Virus record (IMG/VR): IMGVR_UViG_3300044655_000950
Span: 1 to 22,342 of that record
Length of the DNA: 22,342 nt
Direction: 5' to 3' (one strand)
From: a virus
This document shows positions 1 to 8,900 of the stretch, piece by piece. A model generated the notes under the pieces. It worked only from the letters and a program-made list of their open reading frames with translations, made no database searches and was not told the DNA's origin. The position numbers and the translations under genes are program-made. Each line of letters begins with the position of its first letter. Positions within the stretch are counted from its first letter, which is position 1.

Positions 1-183
1 AAACGGAAAACTGAAATCGGTTAACTGCCCCAACCGTATCTGAGCAGAACCAGAAGCAACCCCAGAAGTACCACCACCAAAACCCGTAGCAGTACGACCA
101 ACAACACGAAAATATGTGCCACGATAAAACGGGCGTGTATCAGAAAACGGTTCTGCGAAACCCGTAACTGCTGTTTGTGCCAT
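1..183 (-). CDS. Hypothetical virion protein, N-terminal part
   Basis: This gene starts with ATG at 183 and runs off the left edge, giving 61 residues in an open frame. The N-terminus is MAQTAVTGFAEPFSDTR, followed by an aromatic/basic segment and a Gly/Ser/Thr-rich stretch (GFGGGTSG). The purine-rich GGGGG tract a few bases upstream can serve as ribosome binding site. I do not recognise the family. It is the next gene after the small tail-fibre-like protein in the late direction, so a structural role is likely but inferred from position only. Confidence 0.55.
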   Translation of the reverse strand, partial: MAQTAVTGFAEPFSDTRPFYRGTYFRVVGRTATGFGGGTSGVASGSAQIRLGQLTDFSFPF

Positions 184-201
184 AGGGTTTACCCCCTACG
201 A

Positions 202-570
202 CTAATCGAGAGACAGCGTAAGCGAAGTGATTTGAAAAGTATCGCCAGCAGTAACAGCCGCAGACGACGACAAAGCACCAGTCCACAAAGCATTACCTGA
301 AGTTGAAGCATCCCACAAAGACCAATGAGTGATCGTTTCTGTTGCCGCAACGTTAGTCCATTCAAGAGTCGCGTTAGTTGCGATAGAACCAGAAGACGCA
401 GCCGCCCAAGCAGCAGACTTACGAGTTGCCTCAGTAGCCGCATTAGATGTCGCAGCCTCACCAGGATCACCAGTATGCAACTTCACATACACCGTAGCTG
501 GCATAGTCCAAGCAGTTTTACCTGTGGTGTGTTCCAAAATTTTGTTTTCAGCGTAATTAGAAATAGACAT
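202..570 (-). CDS. Small phage tail-fibre-like virion protein (122 aa)
   Basis: The 122-residue product begins MSISNYAENKILEHTTGK and has the pattern S-N-Y-x-E-N-K-x-L followed by TMPATVYVKLHTGDPGE. This is typical of a widespread roughly 120-aa phage family usually annotated as tail fibre or head-tail protein. The rest is Ala/Ser/Thr-rich with beta-type segments ending in TFQITSLTLSLD. The exact virion location is not visible from sequence. The start is supported by GAGAGG about six bases upstream. The gene lies beyond a strong terminator that follows the capsid gene, so it may be read by read-through or from a weak promoter (TATAGT at 590-595, no matching -35). Confidence 0.7.
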   Translation of the reverse strand: MSISNYAENKILEHTTGKTAWTMPATVYVKLHTGDPGEAATSNAATEATRKSAAWAAASSGSIATNATLEWTNVAATETITHWSLWDASTSGNALWTGALSSSAAVTAGDTFQITSLTLSLD

Positions 571-607
571 AAAAACCTCTCACACGGACACTATACACCA
601 TACAAAA

Positions 608-643
608 GTAGAGCCAGGCAGAAGGGGAACTGCCTGGCTCTAC
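608..643 (-). terminator. Intrinsic terminator after the major capsid gene
   Basis: A perfect 14-bp inverted repeat (608-621 with 630-643) encloses an 8-base loop. On the minus strand the hairpin begins 30 bases after the capsid stop and is followed by TTTTGTAT. GC-rich stem plus U-run is the classic rho-independent signal. It would protect or terminate the abundant capsid message and lower expression of the genes to its left. Confidence 0.85.
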
Positions 644-672
644 ATTTATTAACTTACTTCAACTAGTGGGGT

Positions 673-1623
673 TTATGCGCCACCAAGCGAAGACGATGTG
701 TTGAGAACACGGATAGCTGCCTGACGGAAAATTCCGTAGCCACCCAACCAGTACCAACCAACCGGATTGAAACGCATCAACGAATCAATTACTGGACCAC
801 GAACAACCTTCGGATATGCTCCGTTGCCGTCTGTGATCGAGTGAGCCTTCGCCAATGACTGACGACCCATGATAAGAGTTGAATAGAGATCAACTGTTGA
901 AGCTGAACCACCAGTCAAATCCAATGGGGCGCGAGGAGTCTCAATGAAACGAACGGCCTCAAACGCACCGATTTCGCCATTGTAGATGTTCGCTGTGTCC
1001 ACATAGTTATGCGGGTCACGCCACGATTGTGCGCCGGTTTCGCGGCGAAGATCGTACGAAACGTCTGGGTGAATGAAACCCATGTACATTCCGTTGAACG
1101 TCTGAGCCTTCGAACCACGCAACTGTGCTGTTGCCTTGCGAACGTCATTGGCTTCAATGATGTCCTCTGCTTGAACTGTTGCGTTCGTTGTTGGGGTTGT
1201 TGCACCGCCACCACCGTAAATCACGTTCGTTGCTTCCTTCAAAATGTTAGCAACAATAGTATCGATTGACGATCCTGCGTTGTAACCGATGAGGTTTGCT
1301 GCAACAGCATCAACGTCAAGGAACGAAGTTCCACGCAGTTTCGCTGTTGTGTTGATCGTGTTGCCGTACTCGGCAAGGGTGACAGTTACTTGACTGTCTG
1401 CCATCGCTACCGCGGTGACATCAGTTGTTTCGCTGAGTGTTGCTGTCGCATCTGCGAGTTCCGAGAAAATCGTGAACGCGACTGATGTTCCAGGCATTGA
1501 CTGAGCGACAGGCTGTACGTCTGCTGCTGCGTCAAAAAGCATTTCTGAACGGAGTGCGAAATACGCAATCTGGTCAAACGCCGCCTGATCGACTGATAAT
1601 GAACTTTGTTGTGTATATGCCAT
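673..1623 (-). CDS. Major capsid protein, N4-gp56/HK97-fold type
   Basis: The product is 316 residues starting MAYTQQSSLSVDQAAFDQIA. Residues about 60-97 read ATLSETTDVT...VTLAEYGNTINTTAKLR, followed by a helical DAVAANLIGYNAGSSIDTIV segment. This order (Thr-rich loop, beta strand, YG motif, long helix) is typical of the N4-gp56 family of HK97-fold capsid proteins. The product assembles the icosahedral head. The ATG at 1623 is preferred over an in-frame TTG at 1647, because GGGGAG and AAAGG lie just upstream of it and MAYTQ is a natural capsid N-terminus. It sits right after the scaffold gene, shares the promoter at 2233-2261 and is followed by a strong terminator, fitting high expression. 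It has no cysteine. Confidence 0.88.
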   Translation of the reverse strand: MAYTQQSSLSVDQAAFDQIAYFALRSEMLFDAAADVQPVAQSMPGTSVAFTIFSELADATATLSETTDVTAVAMADSQVTVTLAEYGNTINTTAKLRGTSFLDVDAVAANLIGYNAGSSIDTIVANILKEATNVIYGGGGATTPTTNATVQAEDIIEANDVRKATAQLRGSKAQTFNGMYMGFIHPDVSYDLRRETGAQSWRDPHNYVDTANIYNGEIGAFEAVRFIETPRAPLDLTGGSASTVDLYSTLIMGRQSLAKAHSITDGNGAYPKVVRGPVIDSLMRFNPVGWYWLGGYGIFRQAAIRVLNTSSSLGGA

Positions 1624-1662
1624 GACCTTTGAGGTCTTTCTCCCCAAAGACTTGCTTTGAGG

Positions 1663-2115
1663 CTAGATGTTTTGTTGTTGATTAACCTGGGCCAGCAGTT
1701 GCATAACTTCGTCTTGAGATTTGGCGTTAAGGATTTTGGCGTTCCAATCCACTTCAGGTTCAACAGATTCACCGAAACTTTTTGCTTTCGAAACCCGATC
1801 CCAAGCTTTTTGTTCGGCTTGAATTTCGGTTTTCGGTTGCGTACCTGCGATGAGATTTGCTTCCTGTGCGGCTTGGCGGATTGCGTCTGCTGTCATTTCG
1901 CCGTCATACGCTTTAACGAAGTAGCGTGAAACCGGTGCGTTAAGATCAACGCCCGCTTCCACAAATGCCAACTTGCGTTGCGCGTCTGTAGCTTCTAACA
2001 GTTTGGCTTCCAGTTCTTTGTTCTTGGCTTCAAGATTTCGAAGCTGTTGACGTACTGGATTCCGTTCTACCTGGTCCTTTGCGTCTTCCTCAAACTCGTA
2101 GTTCGTATCTGACAT
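1663..2115 (-). CDS. Putative capsid scaffolding protein
   Basis: The 150-residue product is acidic and strongly helical: residues about 15-50 (DQVERNPVRQQLRNLEAKNK onward) form a predicted coiled coil, and the C-terminus is Gln/Asn-rich (LLAQVNQQQNI). Size, charge, coiled coil and position directly upstream of the major capsid gene match phage scaffolding proteins, which chaperone procapsid assembly and then leave the head. I see no protease motif. The identification rests on context and composition rather than a family motif. AGAAAGAG upstream of the ATG at 2115 is a plausible ribosome binding site. Together with the capsid gene it forms a two-gene unit behind its own promoter. Confidence 0.72.
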   Translation of the reverse strand: MSDTNYEFEEDAKDQVERNPVRQQLRNLEAKNKELEAKLLEATDAQRKLAFVEAGVDLNAPVSRYFVKAYDGEMTADAIRQAAQEANLIAGTQPKTEIQAEQKAWDRVSKAKSFGESVEPEVDWNAKILNAKSQDEVMQLLAQVNQQQNI

Positions 2116-2137
2116 GACCCACTCTTTCTGCCCACAC

Positions 2138-2226
2138 TTGGACTAGAGGAGTCCAAATGGCTGCAATCTCACCCTGTTGTACACACCGAACTCGGGGGGT
2201 CCGACGGTTATCTTCAAAAGAAGATA
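2138..2226 (-). promoter_or_regulatory. 5' leader with two stem-loops before the scaffold gene
   Basis: Two perfect 7-bp hairpins lie in the roughly 110-base untranslated leader downstream of the promoter. The first is TATCTTC/GAAGATA with a four-base loop (2209-2226), placed at about +1 of the predicted transcript. The second is TTGGACT/AGTCCAA with a five-base loop (2138-2156), just before the ribosome binding site. A 5'-terminal hairpin can shield a transcript from 5'-end-dependent decay by RNase E or RNase J, which would suit a capsid message. That role is inference. Confidence 0.6.
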
Positions 2227-2232
2227 CTCGTG

Positions 2233-2261
2233 ACTGTATCACCACTCTCGGTGGTTGTCAA
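2233..2261 (-). promoter_or_regulatory. Near-consensus sigma70 promoter for scaffold and capsid
   Basis: On the minus strand the -35 box TTGACA (2256-2261) is a perfect consensus match, the spacer is exactly 17 bp, and the -10 box is TACAGT (2233-2238). The predicted start is near 2226. The spacer itself holds a dyad (ACCAC, five bases, GTGGT) that could bind a regulator. The promoter lies between the stop of the 414-aa gene and the scaffold gene, and nothing else in this gap is coding. Confidence 0.8.
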
Positions 2262-2270
2262 GTGTTTAGA

Positions 2271-3515
2271 TTATTCGGCTACACCCAAACCAGTTTGAAC
2301 GGTACCGGATGTTTGGCCAGTTGTTTTAGCGAACGATCCGCCGCCACCGAACTCGGCTTTGCGGGTTGCTTGACGTTTCTTTATCCCTTGTTGCCCTGCG
2401 ACATCGTAGCCAAGTGCGGCCCCAACCTTTTGTTGCTGAGTCAAAGCCTGCTCACCAAACATTTCGGTGTACAAACCTTCTTGCAAACCCATCGCCGTGA
2501 ACCCTGCTTCGGCTTCCTGTGCTGTGATACCACGAGCTGCGATCTCCTCAGCAGTACCAGACAACAGTTGGATACGGCCCTGTTCTTTGGCTCGTGCCGC
2601 AATCTTCGCAGCCTCAGCCTGACGAGTCAAAATAGGTGCAGCCTTCTCAGGGTCAAGGAAATATGCGGCCAAACCTGCTTCGTTCACACCGTACAGTTCT
2701 TGCATTTGCCGTTTAACCTCAGGGTCAGCATCCTGTACAGCTCGGAAGCCTTGTTGCACACGTGTCTGTAGTTCTTGTGGTGACACGTCGCCTTCAAGCA
2801 GCGCAGTAAAATCTTCTGTCTGATCGTAGAAACCTGACGGTAAACCGTTTGATTGTAGTAGTCGACGGTAATCGTTTTCTAAAGCCAAATAGGATGCTGG
2901 GTCTAGTTCGGCTAAACCTTTTTTGGCTCGTGCAGCGTTAGCAGCAAACCGTTCCTTGTATGCGTCTTGTTCACGCAAAGAAAAAATGAGTGCGTCAGGG
3001 TTATTGATATCTACTTCGCCACGGGCATAAACGCCGTACAAAAAATCGCTTAATTTTTTTGCGTCTTTTTCCTTAAAATAGGTTGCTAATACTGCTCGAA
3101 TGGTATTCCGGGCATCTGCGCGTGGTTCAAAACCGCCACCGCCGCCACCGCCGCCACCGCCGCCTTTGCCGTCGTCGCCAGTTTCCACACCGAAAGTAGC
3201 AACGTTGCGGGCTTTACCTTCAGCGATAAGTCTCTCCAACGCAGCCTGAGTATCCGCACCACCACCCAACGCACCCGATTGAAGTTGACGAATATAATCT
3301 GCTGTAGCAGCATCACCAGAAAAACCTGCTGCCTGATAAGCGGCAGCGTCAATAGCAGCAGACTGCTCGGCAGTAAACTGTCCACGACCCTGAGTAGCAG
3401 GATCAACAGTTGTTGTTGTTGTTGTGCCACCAGTATTAACCGCATCTAACTGTTCTGGTGTAAGCGGTTTAATACCAAGATCAAGCAGATCGCCACTAAA
3501 ACTCATGTCAGACAT
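2271..3515 (-). CDS. Putative virion/internal structural protein (414 aa)
   Basis: The N-terminal third is low-complexity and includes a six-Thr run (residues about 31-36) and an 11-Gly run (residues 118-128, encoded at 3132-3164) that looks like a flexible hinge. The remainder is helical and charged, with FTALLEGDVSPQELQTRVQQ, an AAYFLDPEKAAP segment and a Gly/Ser/Thr tail. I recall the LLEGDVSPxEL / AAYFLDPxxA pattern from uncharacterised actinophage virion proteins, but no enzymatic motif is seen and there is no cysteine. It is the last of four genes joined by one-base stop/start overlaps (TAATG at 3513-3517), pointing to translational coupling and fixed stoichiometry. A role as ejection or internal virion protein is inferred. 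Confidence 0.68.
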   Translation of the reverse strand: MSDMSFSGDLLDLGIKPLTPEQLDAVNTGGTTTTTTVDPATQGRGQFTAEQSAAIDAAAYQAAGFSGDAATADYIRQLQSGALGGGADTQAALERLIAEGKARNVATFGVETGDDGKGGGGGGGGGGGFEPRADARNTIRAVLATYFKEKDAKKLSDFLYGVYARGEVDINNPDALIFSLREQDAYKERFAANAARAKKGLAELDPASYLALENDYRRLLQSNGLPSGFYDQTEDFTALLEGDVSPQELQTRVQQGFRAVQDADPEVKRQMQELYGVNEAGLAAYFLDPEKAAPILTRQAEAAKIAARAKEQGRIQLLSGTAEEIAARGITAQEAEAGFTAMGLQEGLYTEMFGEQALTQQQKVGAALGYDVAGQQGIKKRQATRKAEFGGGGSFAKTTGQTSGTVQTGLGVAE

Positions 3516-5131
3516 TATTGAACCTTTCCAAACGCACGAGCAATAGCCAACCCAATACTCGTAGCATCCTGATTAGCTTGCTTAGTAAACGAATACTTAT
3601 ACTTATCGTTAGTACGCAACTCAGTCTCCCACTCAGACATCGACAACACACGCGGCTGCCCATCCTTACGATAATTCAAAGCATCACTAAAATCTGTAGC
3701 AAAATTGATCGTGTTCGGGTCCAACTCCAAAAGTTTTGCAGCTTTCTCCTTATACGAAGCAGACAAATCCTCTAACGTCAAACCGGCATCAATCTGTTCC
3801 GACAAATGCCCATACGTTGCTTTCGCAGCAAGACGAGCTTTACGAATCAAATCATCACGAGAAACAGCCACACCATCAGCGTTCGGCGTACCAGCCAAAA
3901 CCTGCTCAACTTGCGAATCGGCAATATCCCAAAAGTATTGTTTACCGATATCTTTCAAAGCCAAATACGGTGTCGAAGCACGAACCTCGTTGACTGCTAG
4001 ATCGTTAACATATTTGCCACCGACTTTGCTAAACAGTTCAGCGTAAGCCTGCTGTTTAAGGTTCTCGCCGGTGTAACCAAACTGAATAGATTTCGTCAAA
4101 AACTTTGCCAACTGACCAGAACCCCAAGTGAAGTTACCGATAGAAGCCGACAACTCACGGCCCTTCTTACTTGATTCAAGTTCACGATCAAACGAAGTAC
4201 CCCTAAAACGTCGATCAAATTCTTCTGTGGGCATATTCTTGTCTTGTGCCAATTTGAATAACTCAAACACATCAGCATATTTAGTTCGGTCCAAATCGGT
4301 AAACATCCAAGCGTATGTTGGATAGTTCTTTTTGAAAAGTGTTTCCCAAGCAGTATCCGTTACAACAGGCTTGTCACCAGGTTTCTCATCAGAAACTACA
4401 TTCTTTAATGCTTGTCGAGCAGTTTTACGGTTCTCAGGTGTATCCGGCAATTTAAGTTCAACAAGTTTCGCATCAACTTGTTCTTTTTTGATGACAACTT
4501 TTGGCTTATCTTTGCCACCGCCCGCAGGTGGTGGTTCTTCCGCAACTACTTCTGTCGGCGCAACAACACTACGGCCAACACCCGCACGAACTGGTTGATC
4601 GCCGCCAGTAGAACTAACACCAGAAGTTACAACAGGCGCAGTTTCAACCGCTGCGGCAGGAGTACCCGCAGGCACCACATTCCCGTCACTCTGTTTAATT
4701 ACTAAACGATTAAAAGATATGCCCTGTTTCTCAAATTCTGTGTACCCAGAATTTAACGCCGCCATCGCATTTAGATAAGCGGTTCCTTTGTTCGGATCGT
4801 TCGGGTCGGCTTTATAGGTTTTTTCTGCCGACTTGTATAGACGCTCTAAAGTAGGTATTTCGGCATTGGCTTTTTGTTCCAACAACGCTTTGTTCCTTGC
4901 CGTATCTGAAGCTGTATCGCTTTGTGTTTGCGCGGCTTTATCGGCAGCTTTCTGCAAAGGGTCATAGATTTTCTGTTTAACATCACGGTCATCTTTAGCA
5001 GCCTCGTATTTTTTTTGTATCGAAATGTAAGCAGCAGTACCAGGTATAGCGTTACCTAAATCTACTTTAAGTTTGTCAACGAGTGCTTGCGCATCATCAA
5101 ACGCTTTTTTGGCTTTACTTAGTTCATCCAT
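3515..5131 (-). CDS. Putative virion/internal structural protein (538 aa)
   Basis: Residues about 1-120 are a helical, Lys/Ala/Asp-rich coiled-coil-like region. Residues about 150-220 are a Pro/Val/Gly-rich disordered linker (AEEPPPAGGGKDKPK). The C-terminal 300 residues are a folded helical domain with DVFELFKLAQDKNMPTEEFD and an end motif SEWETELRTNDKYKYS. Similar acidic-basic 'W-x-x-x-L-R-x-x-x-x-Y-x-x' endings occur in uncharacterised large virion proteins of actinophages. No transglycosylase or peptidase catalytic motif is visible, and there is no cysteine. It overlaps both neighbours by one base (TAATG), so all four proteins are probably made in linked amounts. Confidence 0.68.
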   Translation of the reverse strand: MDELSKAKKAFDDAQALVDKLKVDLGNAIPGTAAYISIQKKYEAAKDDRDVKQKIYDPLQKAADKAAQTQSDTASDTARNKALLEQKANAEIPTLERLYKSAEKTYKADPNDPNKGTAYLNAMAALNSGYTEFEKQGISFNRLVIKQSDGNVVPAGTPAAAVETAPVVTSGVSSTGGDQPVRAGVGRSVVAPTEVVAEEPPPAGGGKDKPKVVIKKEQVDAKLVELKLPDTPENRKTARQALKNVVSDEKPGDKPVVTDTAWETLFKKNYPTYAWMFTDLDRTKYADVFELFKLAQDKNMPTEEFDRRFRGTSFDRELESSKKGRELSASIGNFTWGSGQLAKFLTKSIQFGYTGENLKQQAYAELFSKVGGKYVNDLAVNEVRASTPYLALKDIGKQYFWDIADSQVEQVLAGTPNADGVAVSRDDLIRKARLAAKATYGHLSEQIDAGLTLEDLSASYKEKAAKLLELDPNTINFATDFSDALNYRKDGQPRVLSMSEWETELRTNDKYKYSFTKQANQDATSIGLAIARAFGKVQ

Positions 5132-5979
5132 TACGCCCCCAATTCTTTGATACGGGCATCCATAATTTGCGCATAATTAGCGGCAGCAAAACTTTGTGCC
5201 TCAGGTTGAAACTGTTTAAGAATCTGCTGCTCGGCAACAGTCGAAGACGAAGCCGCCGAAGTAAACACACCACCAGCAGCCTGCTTCTGTGCCTCAGCAA
5301 TCTCCATCTGCTGATATGTTTTAGCAAACTTTTGTGCCGTCGCATCATCAATTTCGTAGCCCAACAAATCTGTTGACGCTTTACGGAACACAACTTTAAG
5401 ATCATCCGGTGAAGTAACCCGAACAGACGGGGCTTTTTTACCGGCACTTTGAACCTGTGGGGTGCCTTCAAGAATTTGGAAAGCAGTCTTGTATGTGACA
5501 CCGTTAGCGTTCGCAACATTGTTTAAGAACTCTGCCATCGCGCTACGGGCAGCCGAATCAACCCTGTTCGTACTCGGTTTTGAGTTGCCGTAGTAGCCGC
5601 GTGTTTGCAGCAGGTTTGTGTAATACTTGTATTGGGTTGGGTCTTTGATAAGTTCCAACAAAATCGTGTTCGCATCAGTTAACGGGGATAGGTCGTATTG
5701 TGGGCGGGTAACGATACCGTTCTCGTCAACCAACAACGGGCCTCGATATGTTTGTCTTGTTCCGCCACCACCACTAGTAGTTTCAAAATCTTTCGGATCA
5801 ACAGCGATACCTTGCTTTGTGCCTTTAACTATGCGCGACGGGTATCCGTAACCCGACAAATAGTTTGTACCACCCTGCTGACCAGCAGAACCAAAAAAAG
5901 CCACCAATTCTTCCTGGGTCATCTCCGTAACTTTTTTGTCGCCAGTAGCGGTCTGTGTATCTTTATCGTCTGCAGCCAT
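5131..5979 (-). CDS. Putative virion structural protein (282 aa)
   Basis: The 282-residue protein has an acidic, disordered N-terminus (MAADDKDTQTATGDKK) and a short helix EELVAFFGSAG. A Gly/Tyr-rich central part follows (NYLSGYGYPSR), then a C-terminal helical domain (SPDDLKVVFRKASTDLLGYE, then AQKFAKTYQQMEIAEAQKQA). The C-terminal helical segment resembles one seen next to large ejection-type proteins in other actinophages. I cannot assign a function. It contains no cysteine. Start and stop overlap the neighbours by one base (TGATG at 5977-5981 and TAATG at 5129-5133). Confidence 0.68.
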   Translation of the reverse strand: MAADDKDTQTATGDKKVTEMTQEELVAFFGSAGQQGGTNYLSGYGYPSRIVKGTKQGIAVDPKDFETTSGGGGTRQTYRGPLLVDENGIVTRPQYDLSPLTDANTILLELIKDPTQYKYYTNLLQTRGYYGNSKPSTNRVDSAARSAMAEFLNNVANANGVTYKTAFQILEGTPQVQSAGKKAPSVRVTSPDDLKVVFRKASTDLLGYEIDDATAQKFAKTYQQMEIAEAQKQAAGGVFTSAASSSTVAEQQILKQFQPEAQSFAAANYAQIMDARIKELGA

Positions 5980-8900
5980 CAGTCCTCAACCTCATACGAA
6001 AGAAATCGTTGCCACACACGGCCAAACTCAGGGTTCTCTAAAATAAGCATTTCGCCCATACTAGCCAACTTGTCTCGAAGGTATTGAGTTTGCTTTGATT
6101 GCTTAATGTTATTTGATCCGAATTGTTGCAAAGCAATGTTTTGTGCCGCGGTGCGGAACGTCAAATAGGTGTTAATTGTTTGAGCTATCGGACTGTTAGC
6201 GACACGTGAATCAGTCACCAAAGCCTTCATGTCTTCAACCTGGTTGTCGTATTCGCCTACCTTGAACTCGGCTACCAACGGGAAACCTGGCAGTTCAGCG
6301 TGTAACGCAGCACGATACCGCTTCAACAAAGCACGACTGTCATCGGTTGGGAACTGGCCGATCTGTTTCCTGGCCCAACGATACTTCGCCGAACCGATAC
6401 GTTCCTGAGCCAAATCAATGATTTCTTTGTCAGTTAACCGTTCACGGCTACCGCTACGGATTTGCCGATCCCACACAGCGAACGAGAAATCGTCGCCACC
6501 TGGCGCAAGATATGAGGCGATGTCTGGGAAGTCTTTAATCAAATCCCCGTTGGATCGTTCCCAATCACCGAACTGTTCTGTGGCTTCCAAGCCTTGAACC
6601 GTTGACTTAGATTTTGACGAAATGTACAAACCGGCATCGTCACCGAACTGATCCAAAAAGGTTTGAACCGCAGAATCATAATCTTTTGTTTGCAAAGCAT
6701 AGAACTGTTTGATTAGTTCGCTAACAAAAATGTCACCGTCTTTGGTGGTGATTTTGAACTCTGTCGCACCGGCTGTCGGCCCGATGAACTGTGACAAAGC
6801 ACGAAACGCTGTCAACCATTGTGCTTTGCCTTTAGCGTCTGATTGCAACTTTTTGATTTCGTCAGGATTACCCATATCGTATTTGCCGGTGGCTGATAAC
6901 GCCCTCAAAGTTTCGACATAGGTGTTGGCGTACACGGTATCCATTTTGCCTTCGTCGCGAAATAGTGCCTCTTTAAGTTTTCGTGCATACCCTGGAAGAA
7001 ACGCTGTCGCTGTTTCTGTACCGCCTTTGCGACCATACGGCAAAAGCACTTCAACAATCTTGTCCGTCTTCGGTGTATCAGGAATCAACTTTGATGCCGC
7101 TAACTGTGCGAACGGGCCAAGCGCAGGGAACACCTGTAAACCTTGCGACAATCTTTGCAACGGTGCTTTCAACGGAGCATCCAACCCTGTGATCGCTTTC
7201 GCTAAAGCACCCGAAGCAGGGAACATGAAAGTCATAGCGTTCGTCACCGGATCGTTGTAGAAGAACCCTCGACCATCGTTGTCAGGGTCGGCGTTTGATG
7301 CGGCGTTATATATGCGGGTTGTGTTCCGATACAGCGAAACAGGGTCTTCTCGGAAGATGTGACTGTATGTGCCAATGATTTCTTTCCACGCTGGAGCAAA
7401 CGGGGCGACGATACGCATGATGTCTTCAAGGTTTGTTTTGTTGCTTGCGTCGTAAAGCAAGCCTTTAGTTTTTTCTAGCCCGACGTGTTTTGCGTAGTCG
7501 TCTAGTTCTTGCAAAGTTGCTGTGCCGTTACCTGTTGATGCTCGGTTCAAATCTTTCAAAAGTTTTGGGCTGCCAACATATTTTTCAATGGTTTCACCGG
7601 CTTCTTCTGCTGCTTCTTTAATGGCGTTCAAAGCCTCTTGTGCGCCTGCTGGTGAAAGTTCGTCAACATATTTGCCGACTTCTTCGTAATAGTATTTTCT
7701 GAACACCGGTGAACGTTCAAGTGTGCGGGTAATCGAACCGTACAGTTGGCCGAAGAACCAGTTTGTTCCACGATCCATTGATTTTCGCCATGTGCTTGTG
7801 TTGCGTTCCGTCGCCAAATTTTCACGTTTAAGCGCTTCTGGTAAACCTTTTTGCCCATCCCAAAGTTGTGTATTTTCCGCAACCTTACGGAACTGTGGTG
7901 TACCTACACCGTTAGGACCAAAAGCGGTAGCGAACGTTGATGCTTCTTTACCTGCTTTTTCTGTAACAATCGGTTGTATTTCTGCAACGAAATCATCAGG
8001 ATTAAGAATTTTGCTTTCGATAAACCGTTCGCCAGTTTTTTGATTTACAAGTTTTGTTACGACACCAAAAGTTGGGTTATTTGGGTCCGAACTTGTGACA
8101 ACAGTTGAACCAACACGGATTGGTGTTACTTCAAAAGGAATGATATCAGACATTGTTTGCCTCAATATAGGCACAGAGTTGCCTTCAGCGTCACGTAACA
8201 TGATGCGGTTAAAGGCGTACGCGAACTCAATGTCGGGTATGTTGCCGGTCAATTCTTGGACATTGTTCACAACTATCCGTTCAGCGTGTTGAAACAACAG
8301 TTGGTCTACTTCGCTTGAAGGAAGTTCGTCAAACAAAATTGGCTTTAATCGAATTGTCTTACCCGTATTGTCTGATATTTCAAGACCTGAAGCATAAGCT
8401 TGTTTGATTGTTTTGTATGTTTTTTTCTCTGCTTTAATAGCGGCCACAATTCGTTCTTTAGCAACCAAACGGGCTTCGCTTGTAACCCCACCAAACTCAA
8501 CAAACGTTTCTGCCGCAATTTTTCGCAGAGGATCAGCGTGAACTAAATAACCGTTTTGTGCTACAGCATCCGTGTGCAATTTTTTTCCGTCAGGGTCCGA
8601 ACGACGTGCCGTACTCCAATTATTTGTTTTAGCCATGTTGTCAAAAACTTGATCCGAACCCACACCTGCTTGACGTAAACCGAAAGTCATCGCTTCTCGA
8701 ACATCGTCAACATATTCTTCAAGTTTCAAACCAGTCAACAACTCACCCTTCAAAGACGTGCGCTTAGATTGACCCAAAACAAGCGAAATGTATTCAAACG
8801 GATGAGTGAACACCGAAGGCAAACTTGAGAACGCCATACGAACCTGGGCATCAAGCGAGTTACGGACAACATACCCGCCGGTCATCAAAGTCAACGGTTT

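Noticed and set aside
590-618. Promoter between capsid terminator and the 122-aa gene
   Set aside because: TATAGT is present, but the position 17 bp upstream (CCTGGC) does not resemble a -35 box.
2157-2771. 204-codon plus-strand frame
   Set aside because: It lies opposite the well-supported 414-aa gene and covers the capsid promoter; composition is that of a shadow frame.
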